64,000 nt of DNA from Bradyrhizobium erythrophlei (lineage in GTDB: Bacteria > Pseudomonadota > Alphaproteobacteria > Rhizobiales > Xanthobacteraceae), in contig NZ_LT670818.1 of the NCBI RefSeq assembly GCF_900129505.1, positions 7,411,001-7,475,000 of the forward strand, read 5' to 3'. Of this stretch, positions 44,173-53,214 are shown one piece after another. Positions within the stretch are counted from its first letter, which is position 1. The number at the start of each line of letters is the position of its first letter. Made by a program: the position numbers and the translations under genes. Below the pieces are notes generated by a model. The model was not told where the DNA came from and ran no database searches. It saw nothing but the letters and a program-made list of their open reading frames with translations.

Positions 44173-45177
44173 TCAGTTACCGAAGACCGGCTTGGCGTAA
44201 AAATCGGGAAAGATCGCGGGAAGATACAAGTGGGCCTGTAGGCGGCCACCTATGTCGCGGCCGGAATGGGCATCCATCGGGATGATCGCCTCTGCGGCGA
44301 CCTGGAGATAGCGGCTCACCCAGATGACGCCGGGATTGACGGTGCCGGTCGTCCTTCCGGCGAGCGGCCCGTTGAGCGGTGTCGACGTTGTGAATTCAAC
44401 CAGGGGAACCCATCCCTGCGGGTAGCGGGTCCCGGTACGGTTGGGTCCGGTATACTCATTGGTGACCAGGCTGTATTCCAGCGCAAAGCCCAACTGCAGG
44501 ATCTTCGGGTTGACCGTCGCGGCGAGCGTGGTCGGGCCGGTGGGCAGCGTCGACAGACTATTGAAAGCGCCTGTCTCTAAGGGGATATTGACCGAACCTA
44601 ATGAAGTCGAAGTCAAGGTGGACGCGTCGGTTGGCACCGCGACGGCGGCCGTGGCACTGATCGTGAGCGGCCGCAGCCACGCCGCCGAATCCGGCAGATC
44701 GCCGAAGCCCTTGCCGACATAGACGGTCGGCGTCAGCGTGGAGAAAGTCGAGGCGATTCCGGGCGCTCCGGTGCCGCCGATCGCCGCCGTGCCGCCCACG
44801 GTGACGACGAATTGGTGCTCGGGGTTGGTATAGAGCTGATACTGGGTGCCGATCACGAGATTGTCGAAGCCCGAGCGCGTGCCCCTGTTGGCGTCTTCGA
44901 TGACGCGAAAGGTCTCGGTGAAGAATACCGCCCAGTCTTTGGTAACAAGTCTGCTGTAGGTGGTGGGAATGTCGAATTCGCGCGTAGAGGGTGTGGTGGC
45001 GGTGTCGGGCAGCTTCACAAAGTAGGGCGGATTATAGAAGTCGGCCGCGGTGGGAACGGTGGTCGCCAAGGTCGAAGGGAAGTAGCGGTCGCCGACGTAG
45101 GCGGCCCACCCTTCAGAACATGTCGCGAGCAGGAGCAGGAAGCCGGGTATTATCGTACGCCAAGCAATACAAGCCAT
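44173..45177 (-). CDS. Exported beta-rich protein, probable outer-membrane channel-like
   Basis: 334 residues, ATG behind GGGAGGG. The signal peptide (about 1-26) ends SEGWA. The mature part is rich in alternating polar/hydrophobic strands and Thr/Gly/Tyr: FDIPTTYSRLVTKDWAVFF, FDNLVIGTQYQLYTNPEHQFVVTVGG, QLGFALEYSLVTNEY and GVIWVSRYLQVAAEAIIPM, ending PAIFPDFYAKPVFGN. This looks like the MetA-pathway/phenol-degradation type of outer-membrane barrel. It is divergent from the amidohydrolase gene, so it may admit the aromatic substrate of that enzyme; this is an inference. Confidence 0.65.
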   Translation of the reverse strand: MACIAWRTIIPGFLLLLATCSEGWAAYVGDRYFPSTLATTVPTAADFYNPPYFVKLPDTATTPSTREFDIPTTYSRLVTKDWAVFFTETFRVIEDANRGTRSGFDNLVIGTQYQLYTNPEHQFVVTVGGTAAIGGTGAPGIASTFSTLTPTVYVGKGFGDLPDSAAWLRPLTISATAAVAVPTDASTLTSTSLGSVNIPLETGAFNSLSTLPTGPTTLAATVNPKILQLGFALEYSLVTNEYTGPNRTGTRYPQGWVPLVEFTTSTPLNGPLAGRTTGTVNPGVIWVSRYLQVAAEAIIPMDAHSGRDIGGRLQAHLYLPAIFPDFYAKPVFGN

Positions 45178-45690
45178 CGCGCCCTCCCTATGTCAAAATA
45201 CTATCACTCCACCTGTTGAGCGGCGTCCCCATCGGCCGCTACGATACCCTGATCATCCGACGCCTCACGCCGCGATGCAAGTCGCCAAGATGCGATAGAG
45301 CGTTGACCCCTCCTCGCATGGGACTCGCATGGGGAGGGGTCAGGTTTTGTACTCAGCCCTTGTGCTTGATTTTCACCGTGCAGTCGTATTGGTGCGGCGT
45401 TGGGCCAGTGTGACTGTCGGATTACATCGCTTGCGCCAATGGAAGTTTGAGCATTGAATTCAGCGATAATACGCCCCTACCGCAAGTAGCTTTTCGGGTG
45501 TGCCTGCGCTCTTCGCTGGATGAAGCGATGAAGAGACTCGCCCGGGCGTGAGGCGAGTGTGATGGCTTCACGCATAGCTAAACAAGGAGGGTACGCCTGG
45601 TCGTTCCACCTAACTGTTCGGGAGCGGACAAACGCGCAGCCTCATGCGCGCACCGACCAACACTGTCGATGGCCAAAAGGGAGGAGAGCA
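45178..45690. other. Divergent promoter region with dyad
   Basis: 513 bp between the barrel-like gene and the amidohydrolase gene. It holds the inverted repeat at 45304-45342 and no gene. Confidence 0.45.
45304..45342. promoter_or_regulatory. Inverted repeat TGACCCCTCC/GGAGGGGTCA
   Basis: Perfect 10-bp arms at 45304-45313 and 45333-45342. The loop contains a doubled CTCGCATGG. On the plus strand GGTTTTG follows. It could be an operator, a weak terminator or a dispersed dyad of this genome. Confidence 0.4.
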
Positions 45691-47199
45691 ATGAGTACCT
45701 GGCTTAGTGAGCGAGAACAGCGTCTCGTCGCGGGCGCGGAGACGGCATCGGCGGCAACGCCGATTCCCACTCAGATTGTTTCCAACGGCGAGTATCTTCC
45801 GCCCCCGCAGAGCGCTACGCAGAAGAAGGTCGAGGCGCGGATCAACGAGCTGGCCGATGTGAACGGCAAGCACCTCGGCTTGAGCCGCAGGCAGTTCCTG
45901 CACACGAGCTGCGGCATGGCGGCGGCATTCCTCGCCATGAATGACATCTACGGCAATATTTTCCAGGTCGCGCCCGCGGAGGCCCGCGAGCCCGAGCTGA
46001 TGCTGGCGCGCGCGCAAGGCCTCGCCGGCCAGTTCATCTTCGACGTCCAGACCCATTTCGTGCGCGACGACTTCGATCACAAGGAGCTCTTGGGTCTGGC
46101 GGACTTTGCGAGCCAGCACTGGAACCCGAAGATGAAGGAGGAGGGCGTCTCCTCGCTCGCCCGCTACAAGTTCCAGAACTATGTGCAGGAGATCTATTAC
46201 GACAGCGACACCAACATGGCGCTCTTGAGCGGCGCGCCGTTCGACGATCCGAGCTGGTGGCTTCTGTCCAACGAGCAGATCGTCAAGGCGCGCGAGCTAA
46301 TCAACGACTTCGCGGGCTCGCCCCGTCTGCTGGCGCACAGCGTCATCACCCCCAAGCAGCCCGGCTGGATGGAGGAGGTCGACAAGGCAATCGAGGTCTA
46401 CAAGCCGGATTCCTGGAAGTCTTACACGATCGGCGACCCGCTGGCGCCCTCCAAGTTCCCATGGCGGCTCGACGACGAGCAGGTGATGTATCCGTTCTAC
46501 GAAAAAGCGGTTAAGGCCGGCATCAACACGCTTTGTATCCACAAGGGGCTGCTGCCGCCCGATTACGAGAAGTCGTTCGCTGGCGTGTGGGAATACGCAA
46601 CCGCGTGGGACATCGGAAAGGCTGCCAAGGATTGGCCGCAGATGAACTTCGTGATCTATCACTCGGCGCTACGGCCGTTCCTCGAACTTCCGGACAAGGC
46701 GTGGGCGGAATTCGAGCAGACCGGCCGCATCCAATGGGCCTCGGATCTCGCGGAAATCCCACAGAAGTTCGGCGTCACCAATGTCTATGCCGAGATCGGC
46801 ACGTCCTTTGCCAATTCGGCGGTGGCGCATCCGAAGTTTTGCGCCGCGCTGGTCGGCACGCTGATCAAGGGCATGGGGGTCGACCACGTGATGTGGGGCA
46901 CGGACTCGGTCTGGTACGGCTCACCGCAGTGGCAGATCGAGGCGCTGCGCCGGCTCGAAATCCCGGAGGACATGCAGAAGAAGTACGGCTTTGCGCCGCT
47001 CGGCGACGCCAACAGCGCCACCAAGCAGCTGATCTTCGCGGGCAACGCAACCAGATTTTACAAGATCAAGCTGAAGGCGGCCGATAACACCAGGATGCCG
47101 GTCTTTTCCGAGGACCGCCTCGCGGCGCTCAAGAACGAGTACACACAAGCTGCGAAGCAACCCTCGAACCTCCGCTACGGCTACGTTCGCGCCGCCTAA
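45691..47199 (+). CDS. Amidohydrolase-2-family protein with internal Tat-like signal
   Basis: 502 residues from the ATG at 45691 (GGGAGGAGAGCA upstream). An N-terminal 65 residues precede LSRRQFLHTSCGMAAAFLAM (about 69-88), a Tat-like segment unusually far from the start. The TIM-barrel part has FIFDVQTHFVRDDF with the first metal-site His, FVIYHSALRPF (His), and MWGTDSVWYGSPQWQ with the catalytic Asp, as in decarboxylases and hydrolases of the ACMSD type. The first motif has QTH in place of HxH. The substrate is unknown; the pairing with a barrel-like exporter/importer gene suggests an aromatic compound. Confidence 0.85.
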   Translation: MSTWLSEREQRLVAGAETASAATPIPTQIVSNGEYLPPPQSATQKKVEARINELADVNGKHLGLSRRQFLHTSCGMAAAFLAMNDIYGNIFQVAPAEAREPELMLARAQGLAGQFIFDVQTHFVRDDFDHKELLGLADFASQHWNPKMKEEGVSSLARYKFQNYVQEIYYDSDTNMALLSGAPFDDPSWWLLSNEQIVKARELINDFAGSPRLLAHSVITPKQPGWMEEVDKAIEVYKPDSWKSYTIGDPLAPSKFPWRLDDEQVMYPFYEKAVKAGINTLCIHKGLLPPDYEKSFAGVWEYATAWDIGKAAKDWPQMNFVIYHSALRPFLELPDKAWAEFEQTGRIQWASDLAEIPQKFGVTNVYAEIGTSFANSAVAHPKFCAALVGTLIKGMGVDHVMWGTDSVWYGSPQWQIEALRRLEIPEDMQKKYGFAPLGDANSATKQLIFAGNATRFYKIKLKAADNTRMPVFSEDRLAALKNEYTQAAKQPSNLRYGYVRAA

Positions 47200-47316
47200 G
47201 TGCCAACGGCTGCGGCGGCGGAGCGGGCAAGCTTCGCCGCGCAGCAAGCCCGCGGCTGCCTTTCGTCGGCAGGACAAATGTAAACGTCCTCTTCTGCCAC
47301 TTCGAAAGTTCTTACA

Positions 47317-47418
47317 AAGTGGGTTTTTCCTTTTGAAAAAAATCAAAATTTTTGCGTGTGAACCAGGACCACCGGTCCGCACCCTGATCTCGCCAGAGAT
47401 TTGACCACCCCCGACCCA
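47317..47418 (+). repeat. Dispersed repeat R6 (core only)
   Basis: Opens AAGTGGGTTTTTCC, then GAACCAGGACCACCGGTCC and ATTTGACCACCCCCGACCC. Block B is absent. It lies between convergent genes. Confidence 0.92.
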
Positions 47419-47515
47419 GTTTGGCGGAATAACTCACGGGAGCTGCAGAGATGCCACGCGCTCTCGGTTAGCAAGGAATGTGTCCGGCCCGCTCTTGTGT
47501 CCCCCGTACTTGGCG

Positions 47516-48697
47516 TTAACCGATGGTCAGAGTGTTTGCGACGCGTTTGAACTGCTTTCCTATCTGCCCCGAAAAAGCCGATGATGCCGCGCTTACACTC
47601 CCGATCTCGCCTCCGCTATGGAAGTCATGGGCACCATGCAGAGTGATGTTCTCGGGCGGCTTCCCACCGAGGAAGAAGAGCGTAACCCACAGTTGGGCAG
47701 TGTTCTGCTCCGTCGTCCCGCAGCTCACCCGCTTCACGCTGGAGTAGTTGGCTACGTGCCTGTCATTCTCCAGCACTTTGCCGCCCTCAATCTGCCAGCG
47801 CATGCCGGGATCGTCTGCGTTGTGTAGGCAATCTCGATGCAAGGTGTACGTGAGAACTGAGGACGGGCCGACCCCAAACGTCAGGTGGAACGGCGCTGTC
47901 AGCCCACCACCGCCGTTAGGAACGAAGAAGTCCATGAAAGTCCCGGCTGGATAATTGAAGCGCATCACATTAGCAAAAGCGCTTGTGGCAACGTAGAGGT
48001 TGTTGTCGGGACCAAACGTGATTCCGATTGGGGAGTAGAGGTCGCTGCCGGTATTGGCGAAGAAGTCGATGAATGCGCCCGTCGTCGGGTTGTAGCGGCG
48101 GACGCCAAGATTACCTCCGAACGTGCCGCCAGAAATGTAGAGATTGCCGTCGGGGCCAAACGCCATGGCCGATGGCGTATACAGCCCGCCGGAGCCGAGC
48201 GGGCTACCAGCGGGCATCAGCAGGCCGAGCGACGCCATGGTCGTGAGATCGAATGTCTCGACGGTCGCGGCGTTGTAGTAGAGCACGTAAAGGCGGTTGT
48301 TCGCGGGATTGACCTTCACGTCCCGCGGGCTGGCGTTGGCGAGCGAGGGAACAAAGTTGCCGGTGTTCACACCCGTGGTGGCGTCGAACTTCTGGACGCC
48401 TTGAGGGGGGTTCGAGTTGGTTACGTAGAGCACGCCCTGGTGGATGGCCATGCCCGTTGGACCTGCCAGGTTGGCTGACGCAAACACGTCGATGAACGCG
48501 CCGGTCCCGCTGTCGTACCGCTTCACCTGGTTGGTCTGGCCATCCGAGACAAGGAGGTTGCCGTCGAGACCGATAACGACGCCGAGCGGATCGCCCAGGG
48601 CGGACGCGGCCACCCTGACAAAGGCTCCAGTTGTCCCGTCGTACTCCCGGACGGTATGGTCAAATTGGCTGGCGACGAGCAGGCCGCTGGTGATCAT
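47516..48697 (-). CDS. NHL-type beta-propeller protein
   Basis: 393 residues from the ATG at 48697 (GGAAGGGACGAAAA upstream). Residues 1-290 hold six propeller blades of the NHL/Vgb type, each with a pattern like PLGVVIGLDGNLLVSDGQTNQVKRYD, for example AFGPDGNLYISGG and TFGPDNNLYVATS. The last 100 residues are a separate domain with two cysteines (HRDCLHNADDPGMRW, KRVSCGTTEQ). There is no signal peptide. Propellers of this type bind ligands or proteins; no enzyme role can be assigned. It is the only gene between R6 and R7, so it is another single-gene module. Confidence 0.8.
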   Translation of the reverse strand: MITSGLLVASQFDHTVREYDGTTGAFVRVAASALGDPLGVVIGLDGNLLVSDGQTNQVKRYDSGTGAFIDVFASANLAGPTGMAIHQGVLYVTNSNPPQGVQKFDATTGVNTGNFVPSLANASPRDVKVNPANNRLYVLYYNAATVETFDLTTMASLGLLMPAGSPLGSGGLYTPSAMAFGPDGNLYISGGTFGGNLGVRRYNPTTGAFIDFFANTGSDLYSPIGITFGPDNNLYVATSAFANVMRFNYPAGTFMDFFVPNGGGGLTAPFHLTFGVGPSSVLTYTLHRDCLHNADDPGMRWQIEGGKVLENDRHVANYSSVKRVSCGTTEQNTAQLWVTLFFLGGKPPENITLHGAHDFHSGGEIGSVSAASSAFSGQIGKQFKRVANTLTIG

Positions 48698-48858
48698 TTT
48701 TCGTCCCTTCCTGTCCAACGTATACCAACATTAAGAGCTCTCTTTCCGACGAGCAACGCCCAGTGTGCGGGGCGTCCGAAAGTGGCATGAATGGACTCGT
48801 GCGGCGAAACAGCGCGCGCACGGGACGAATTTGGCCAACTTCAGATCAGCTTTAGTCC

Positions 48859-48955
48859 AAGTGGCTTTTTGTATTTAATTCCAACTTTGCACGTACGAAC
48901 CAGGCCCACCGGTCCGCAGGCGAAGCCGCGTAGAGATTTGACCACCCCCGCTCCC
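48859..48955 (+). repeat. Dispersed repeat R7 (core only, diverged)
   Basis: Opens AAGTGGCTTTTTG, then GAACCAGGCCCACCGGTCC and ATTTGACCACCCCCGCTCCC. The segment after GGTCCGCA differs from other copies. The surrounding gap (48698-49123) holds no gene. Confidence 0.85.
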
Positions 48956-49123
48956 TTCAAGCTTTGACAAGACTGCGCAAGGTCGCGTGGCTTCGACGGG
49001 CAAAGCCCAAATTCGCGTTTTGCTTTGATCGCGGCTATCGCTGGGGCTCGGTTACTCGATAGCTGGCCTTCAGCTTGTGCACGGCGGCGTCTTCCGTCGC
49101 CAGGCGACGTTGCTCCCGCAAAA

Positions 49124-50086
49124 TCATTTCGAATCTAGGCTCTTCAAAAAAGCAATTAGCGCCGAGTTAACTTCGTCAGCTTTCTCCTGCTGCGTCCAGT
49201 GCCCACAGTCTGGCAACATAATAGTCTGTTCAAGTTTGGGAACGAATTGTTTGAGGTTCGCGATGAGCTGGTCCATTCCGGGAAATTTCACAACGAGATC
49301 CCGATCTCCAGCCATGTAGAGCGCCGGCACCCCAACCTTTGCATCCGACCAAGGAGCCATCAGCTCCCAGTTACGGTCGATATTGCGATACCAATTTAAG
49401 CCGCCGCGGAAGCCAGTTCGCTCAAGTTCGCTGGCGTAATAGTCAATGTCTTTCTCTGAAAGCCAATTTGGGAGAGAAGGCGGCGCAGGCCGCGAACCAA
49501 GCCAGCCTCCCTGCCTCGGGACCATTGAGCTAATTGGAGGGGAGTTTTTATTGCTAGATCCAGCGAGGACTAAACGAACTGTCTTTCGTACATCCTGCTC
49601 AAATTCCTTCTCCGCGATGCCCTCAGCCTGGAAGTAAAGCTGATAAAATATCTCGTTGTCCGTCTGCGGCATGACGCTCGTCGGCGGCGCCGGGCCTCGT
49701 GGTCTAAAAGGCACGCTAAGACCAGCGACGGCATGAAACCGATCCGGGCGAAAAAGAGCGCAATGCCAAGCGACTGGCGCACCCCAGTCGTGGCCTATCA
49801 CGACCGCCGGTCCATCGGCGATGGCGTCGACTAGCCCGACCATGTCGCCGACTAAATGGAAAAGTGAATATTGATCTATTGCGTTAGGACGATCCGTCTG
49901 TCCGTAGCCGCGCATGTCCGGTGCGATGACGTGATAACCAGCCTCGGAGAGAGCCTTGATTTGGTGCCTCCACGAATACCAGGACTCAGGGAATCCGTGG
50001 CACAAAAGAACCAAAGGTCCCGCGCCTGCTTCCGCAATATGGATCTTTATGCCGTTCGATTCAACAAACCTGTGCTCGACTACCAT
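49124..50086 (-). CDS. Epoxide hydrolase-type alpha/beta hydrolase
   Basis: 320 residues. Soluble epoxide hydrolase signatures: oxyanion HGFPESWYSWRHQ (about 30-42), DMRGYGQTDRP, nucleophile GHDWGAPVAWH (Asp about 104), a cap domain with Tyr residues (DIDYYASELERTGF), and LPDCGHWTQQEKADEV with the catalytic His. All triad parts are present. The start is the ATG at 50086, matching the fold start VEHRFVESNGIKIHIAE. It would hydrolyse an epoxide to a diol. It is head-to-head with the FAD oxidoreductase gene at 50407, whose product could make the epoxide; this is a guess. Confidence 0.92.
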   Translation of the reverse strand: MVVEHRFVESNGIKIHIAEAGAGPLVLLCHGFPESWYSWRHQIKALSEAGYHVIAPDMRGYGQTDRPNAIDQYSLFHLVGDMVGLVDAIADGPAVVIGHDWGAPVAWHCALFRPDRFHAVAGLSVPFRPRGPAPPTSVMPQTDNEIFYQLYFQAEGIAEKEFEQDVRKTVRLVLAGSSNKNSPPISSMVPRQGGWLGSRPAPPSLPNWLSEKDIDYYASELERTGFRGGLNWYRNIDRNWELMAPWSDAKVGVPALYMAGDRDLVVKFPGMDQLIANLKQFVPKLEQTIMLPDCGHWTQQEKADEVNSALIAFLKSLDSK

Positions 50087-50406
50087 CGCGAACCTCGCTC
50101 CAATTTACTTTGGCAAGAATGCGACTTCGAATTTTGAGGGTAGCGATTTCTACCTACGGCTTAATAAAGCAATACAATCTCGATCATGATAAGCATTTGG
50201 AACGATTGCAAGACCGATAGAACTGTTTGCGTCGGCAAGTTAAGTGCCAAAGCCACGGCTAACCGCTTCCGCTTGCAAACGCTTTGCCTCGCGCAGCTTG
50301 GGCTGACCCTGAGGATTTCCCCGCTTCCTTGCGTCGGCGCGTGGCGTTATGCTCGACTGGCGTCGGCCCCTCTTTCTGCGAGAGGAGCCAGCAGCCGGAG
50401 GCGGCA
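50087..50406. other. Divergent promoter region
   Basis: 320 bp between the epoxide hydrolase and FAD oxidoreductase genes. Nothing recognisable apart from room for two promoters. Confidence 0.4.
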
Positions 50407-51756
50407 ATGGCGTCAACTCTGATCGGCAAGCAGGCCGTCGTAATCGGCGCGGGAATGGGCGGGCTTACGGCCGCGGGAGCGCTCGCTGATCACTTCGATC
50501 AGGTCGTTGTTCTGGAGCGCGACACTCTGCCCTCGGAGCCTACATATCGCGCGGGGACGCCGCAGGCGCGGCACGTGCACGGGCTGCTGCTCAGCGGCCA
50601 GCGCGCCCTCAGCGAGCTGTTCCCAGGTTTCGAGCAGGATCTCGCACGGGCGCGCGCCGTGCCGCTCAGGGTCGGTCTCGATGTTCGCGTGGAGCGCCCC
50701 GGCTACGATCCCTTCCCGCAACGCGATCTCGGCTGGCTGATTTACGCCGTGTCCCGGCCGACAATCGAGCACGCCGTGCGGCGGCGGGTGGAAAGCCGCG
50801 CGAACACCACGCTGCGCCAGTGCTGCCGGGTCCAGGAAGTGCTGGCGTCGCCAAATGGAGGAGCGGTCACCGGCGTGCGCTACGAGAACGACAACGGTGC
50901 GAGCGAGACGATTGCAGCGGATCTCGTCGTCGACGCCTCTGGACGCGGCGCCCTCACTCTCGCTCTGCTGCAATCGATCGGCCGACCACTGCCAGAGGAG
51001 ACCACAATTGGCATCGATCTCGGCTATGCCACATGCGTCTTTGCCATCCCGGACGATGTCCCGACCGATTGGAAAGGCGTCATGACCTTCGGCCAGGCGC
51101 CCCAGAACAGCCGTGGCGGCCTGATGTTGCCGCTCGAGGGCAACCGCTGGATGGCGACCATTGGCGGGCGCCACGGTGACGTGCCGTCCGGCGATGCGGA
51201 GGGTTTCCTGACCTACGCCCGGGCACTGCGGACGCCAACGATCTACAACGCGATCCGCCACGCCAGGCGCCTGGACGGGGTCACGCGCTACGGCTTCCCC
51301 GAGAGCGTGCGGCGCCATTTCGAGCGACTAGGCGTCTTCCCCCGCGGGCTTCTGCCCATCGGAGATGCAATCTGCCGCTTCAATCCCGTCTACGGTCAAG
51401 GCATGAGCGTGGCCGCCCTGGAGGCGTGCCTGCTCCAGAGGCTTCTCGAGAGACTAGGGGGAGACAGCGATCCAATCGGCGGGCTAGCGCCGACTTTCTT
51501 CGCCGAGGTGCAGGCGTTGATCGAGACGCCGTGGTCGGTGGCCATACTCGACTTCGTGTTTCCCGATACGCGGGGGCAACGTCCGGCGGATTTTGAGACT
51601 ACGCTCAAATTCGGTATCGCCCTAACCCGGCTCGCCGCCGAAGATCCGGCCGTCCACAAGCTGACCGTCGAAGTCCAACATCTATTGAGGCCGCGCAGCG
51701 TCTATCGCGATCCCGCCCTGGTGCAGCGCGTGCTCGCGAAGATGGCCGAGGCGTAA
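50407..51756 (+). CDS. FAD-dependent oxidoreductase/monooxygenase-like
   Basis: 449 residues from the ATG at 50407 (CCGGAGGCGGCA upstream). Dinucleotide-binding GAGMGGLTAAGAL (about 15-27), followed by VVLERD. The second FAD motif, DLVVDASGRG (about 177), and PIGDAICRFNPVYGQGMS (about 319) are as in group A flavoprotein monooxygenases and geranylgeranyl-reductase-like enzymes. There is no membrane segment. Several Arg-rich surface positions and an AGTPQARHVHGLL motif are typical for the subgroup. The substrate is unknown. It forms a two-gene divergent module with the epoxide hydrolase between R7 and R8. Confidence 0.88.
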   Translation: MASTLIGKQAVVIGAGMGGLTAAGALADHFDQVVVLERDTLPSEPTYRAGTPQARHVHGLLLSGQRALSELFPGFEQDLARARAVPLRVGLDVRVERPGYDPFPQRDLGWLIYAVSRPTIEHAVRRRVESRANTTLRQCCRVQEVLASPNGGAVTGVRYENDNGASETIAADLVVDASGRGALTLALLQSIGRPLPEETTIGIDLGYATCVFAIPDDVPTDWKGVMTFGQAPQNSRGGLMLPLEGNRWMATIGGRHGDVPSGDAEGFLTYARALRTPTIYNAIRHARRLDGVTRYGFPESVRRHFERLGVFPRGLLPIGDAICRFNPVYGQGMSVAALEACLLQRLLERLGGDSDPIGGLAPTFFAEVQALIETPWSVAILDFVFPDTRGQRPADFETTLKFGIALTRLAAEDPAVHKLTVEVQHLLRPRSVYRDPALVQRVLAKMAEA

Positions 51757-51812
51757 CCCTTCGCCGTGGAGATGGTACATCCGCCGAGAGGACTGGCGCT
51801 TTCGACCATGCC

Positions 51813-52034
51813 AAGTGGGTTTTTCTGTTTAAAAAAATCCGAAAGTTTTGCGTGCGAAGGAGGCCCACCGGTCCGCATCCTCTACAAGCCAGAGAATTTA
51901 CCACCCCCACCCCGAAGGTCTGACGACGCGCCTAGTTCCGGTTGAAGTAGACCTCAAGCAGCAAATCTTTGATGTCTGCTCTTCACCTCAACAACGGACA
52001 TTCACCAAAGGGGCGGTTAGGTCAGCTTTGTGCC
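51813..52034 (+). repeat. Dispersed repeat R8 (core + block B), intron-free
   Basis: Opens AAGTGGGTTTTTC, then GGAGGCCCACCGGTCC and GAATTTACCACCCCCACCCC, then block B to GTCAGCTTTG|TGCC. The bar marks where introns sit in R1, R4 and R5; this copy is empty. Confidence 0.92.
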
Positions 52035-52046
52035 ACAAGCGCTCAC

Positions 52047-52203
52047 TTAATCGATCAACTCGTCTGCTCGACCGAGCAAGCAGAGCGGAACGGTTAGACC
52101 GAGCGCCTTCGCCGTCTTGATATTGATCACTAACTCGACCAGCGTGGCTGCTAAACCGGCAAGTCAGCGGGCTACTCGCCTTTGAGGCGCCCGGCGGGAA
52201 GCT
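52047..52203 (-). pseudogene. ABC substrate-binding protein C-terminal relic
   Basis: The minus strand reads AGRLKGE-stop-PADLPV-stop-QP, then after a frame change LVELVINIKTAKALGL and LLGRADELID before a stop. This is the C-terminal signature of the ABC_sub_bind family (compare the fuller copy at 60481-61458). It has two nonsense codons and a frameshift, so it is a dead relic. Confidence 0.75.
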
Positions 52204-52284
52204 CGATGGGAAGTGTCGCCAAAACACAGCACCTGATGCCGTGGCTAGCCGTACCTTGAAGGCGGCGACGTGATGCACCTGGGC

Positions 52285-52320
52285 GCAAAATAGAGAGGCC
52301 GCTTCGGCGGCCTCTCTCTT
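52285..52320 (-). terminator. Terminator for the 76-residue secreted protein gene
   Basis: An 11-bp stem AGAGAGGCCGC/GCGGCCTCTCT with a four-base loop (GAAG or TTCG by strand), followed on the minus strand by ATTTTG. It is 52 bp after the stop codon of the leftward gene. Confidence 0.8.
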
Positions 52321-52371
52321 GTCGATGGGAGCGGACGGAGCGGGCGTTATCGCTTCTCGCCACCGCCACCC

Positions 52372-52602
52372 TTAGTTCGTGCAGACCTTCATGGTCTTCA
52401 TCCCGGTCTCAGCTTCGGTGCGCGTCTTGAACATCTTGCCGTCGCCGACAACGACAGTGGTGGTGGTGGTCGGCTTCTTGTCCACGATGGTGCATTTCTT
52501 CGTGGAAGTGTCTTGCACTACATAAAATTCCGTGGCGGTCTGAGCGTAGGCAGCGCCGGTCATGATTGCTGCGGCTGCAGCCGAAATAAGAAACTTCTTC
52601 AT
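52372..52602 (-). CDS. Small secreted protein of unknown function
   Basis: 76 residues, ATG behind GGAGACACT. A clear signal peptide MKKFLISAAAAAIMTGAAYA (1-20) is followed by a 56-residue mature part: TEFYVVQDTSTKKCTIVDKK, a threonine run, VVVGDGKMFKTRTEAETGMKTMKVC. Two cysteines (about 38 and 74) could form a disulfide. Short periplasmic proteins of this layout are common in Bradyrhizobium. It has its own terminator. Confidence 0.8.
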   Translation of the reverse strand: MKKFLISAAAAAIMTGAAYAQTATEFYVVQDTSTKKCTIVDKKPTTTTTVVVGDGKMFKTRTEAETGMKTMKVCTN

Positions 52603-53214
52603 AGTGTCTCCTCCATTGTGAGTGTGTCCCTGCGTTAGATTACTGAGGGGCGTGGTGTCGGTTCCACGGCTGGGAACTAAGTCTGTGGGTTCACTAACTT
52701 TCAGTTCCTAGGTAGAGAACTTAAACGGGTTGATATGAACGCTAGCCGAACGGGCAGTTCAGAGACTGTTTATTTCGAGCTTACCGATCTTCACCTCCAC
52801 CTTCGAACCACGATCAGGAATGAGTCCCCGGCGATTAAACTCATTTGTGTCCGGTTTTCAGCTCTGAAAGGATTCATCGTGAGCGGACGAGTGCCCGACC
52901 TGATGGAGAGGCCTAAAATGAAAAGCGATGTCGTTCCGCGTCAGAATTGGAAGGGCGGCGACTTCCCCGCGGTGTCCGCTCTCGCCTCAACACAGACCTT
53001 TCGCGAAAGGTACCGGCACGTCCGAAAAGTGCCATGATCGGACTCACGCGGGGCAGTAAACAGTCTCATTATTCCGACGTTATTGGCGTCCTGTGCTTCG
53101 GCTGTGACAAAATGACCAGTCAGTCTTCCGCCTTATTTATGACCTGTTCCATTCAGAACTCGTTCAGTGGCAAGCTCTAGTAGATTCCATCAGGTTCCTC
53201 ATCGTGGGTTTCTT
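52603..53214. other. 612-bp gap with dispersed gtccgc-type dyads
   Basis: Contains gtccg/cggac motifs at about 52850-53040 typical of the dispersed intergenic dyads of this genome, and the promoter region of the caspase-like gene. No coding frame is credible. Confidence 0.45.

Noticed and set aside
45559..45690. Upstream extension of the amidohydrolase to the start at 45559
   Set aside because: The ATG at 45691 has a far better ribosome site, and the extension has no similarity to a signal or domain.
52735..53037. 100-codon frame upstream of the caspase-like gene
   Set aside because: It runs through dispersed gtccgc-type intergenic dyads and has no domain or ribosome site.
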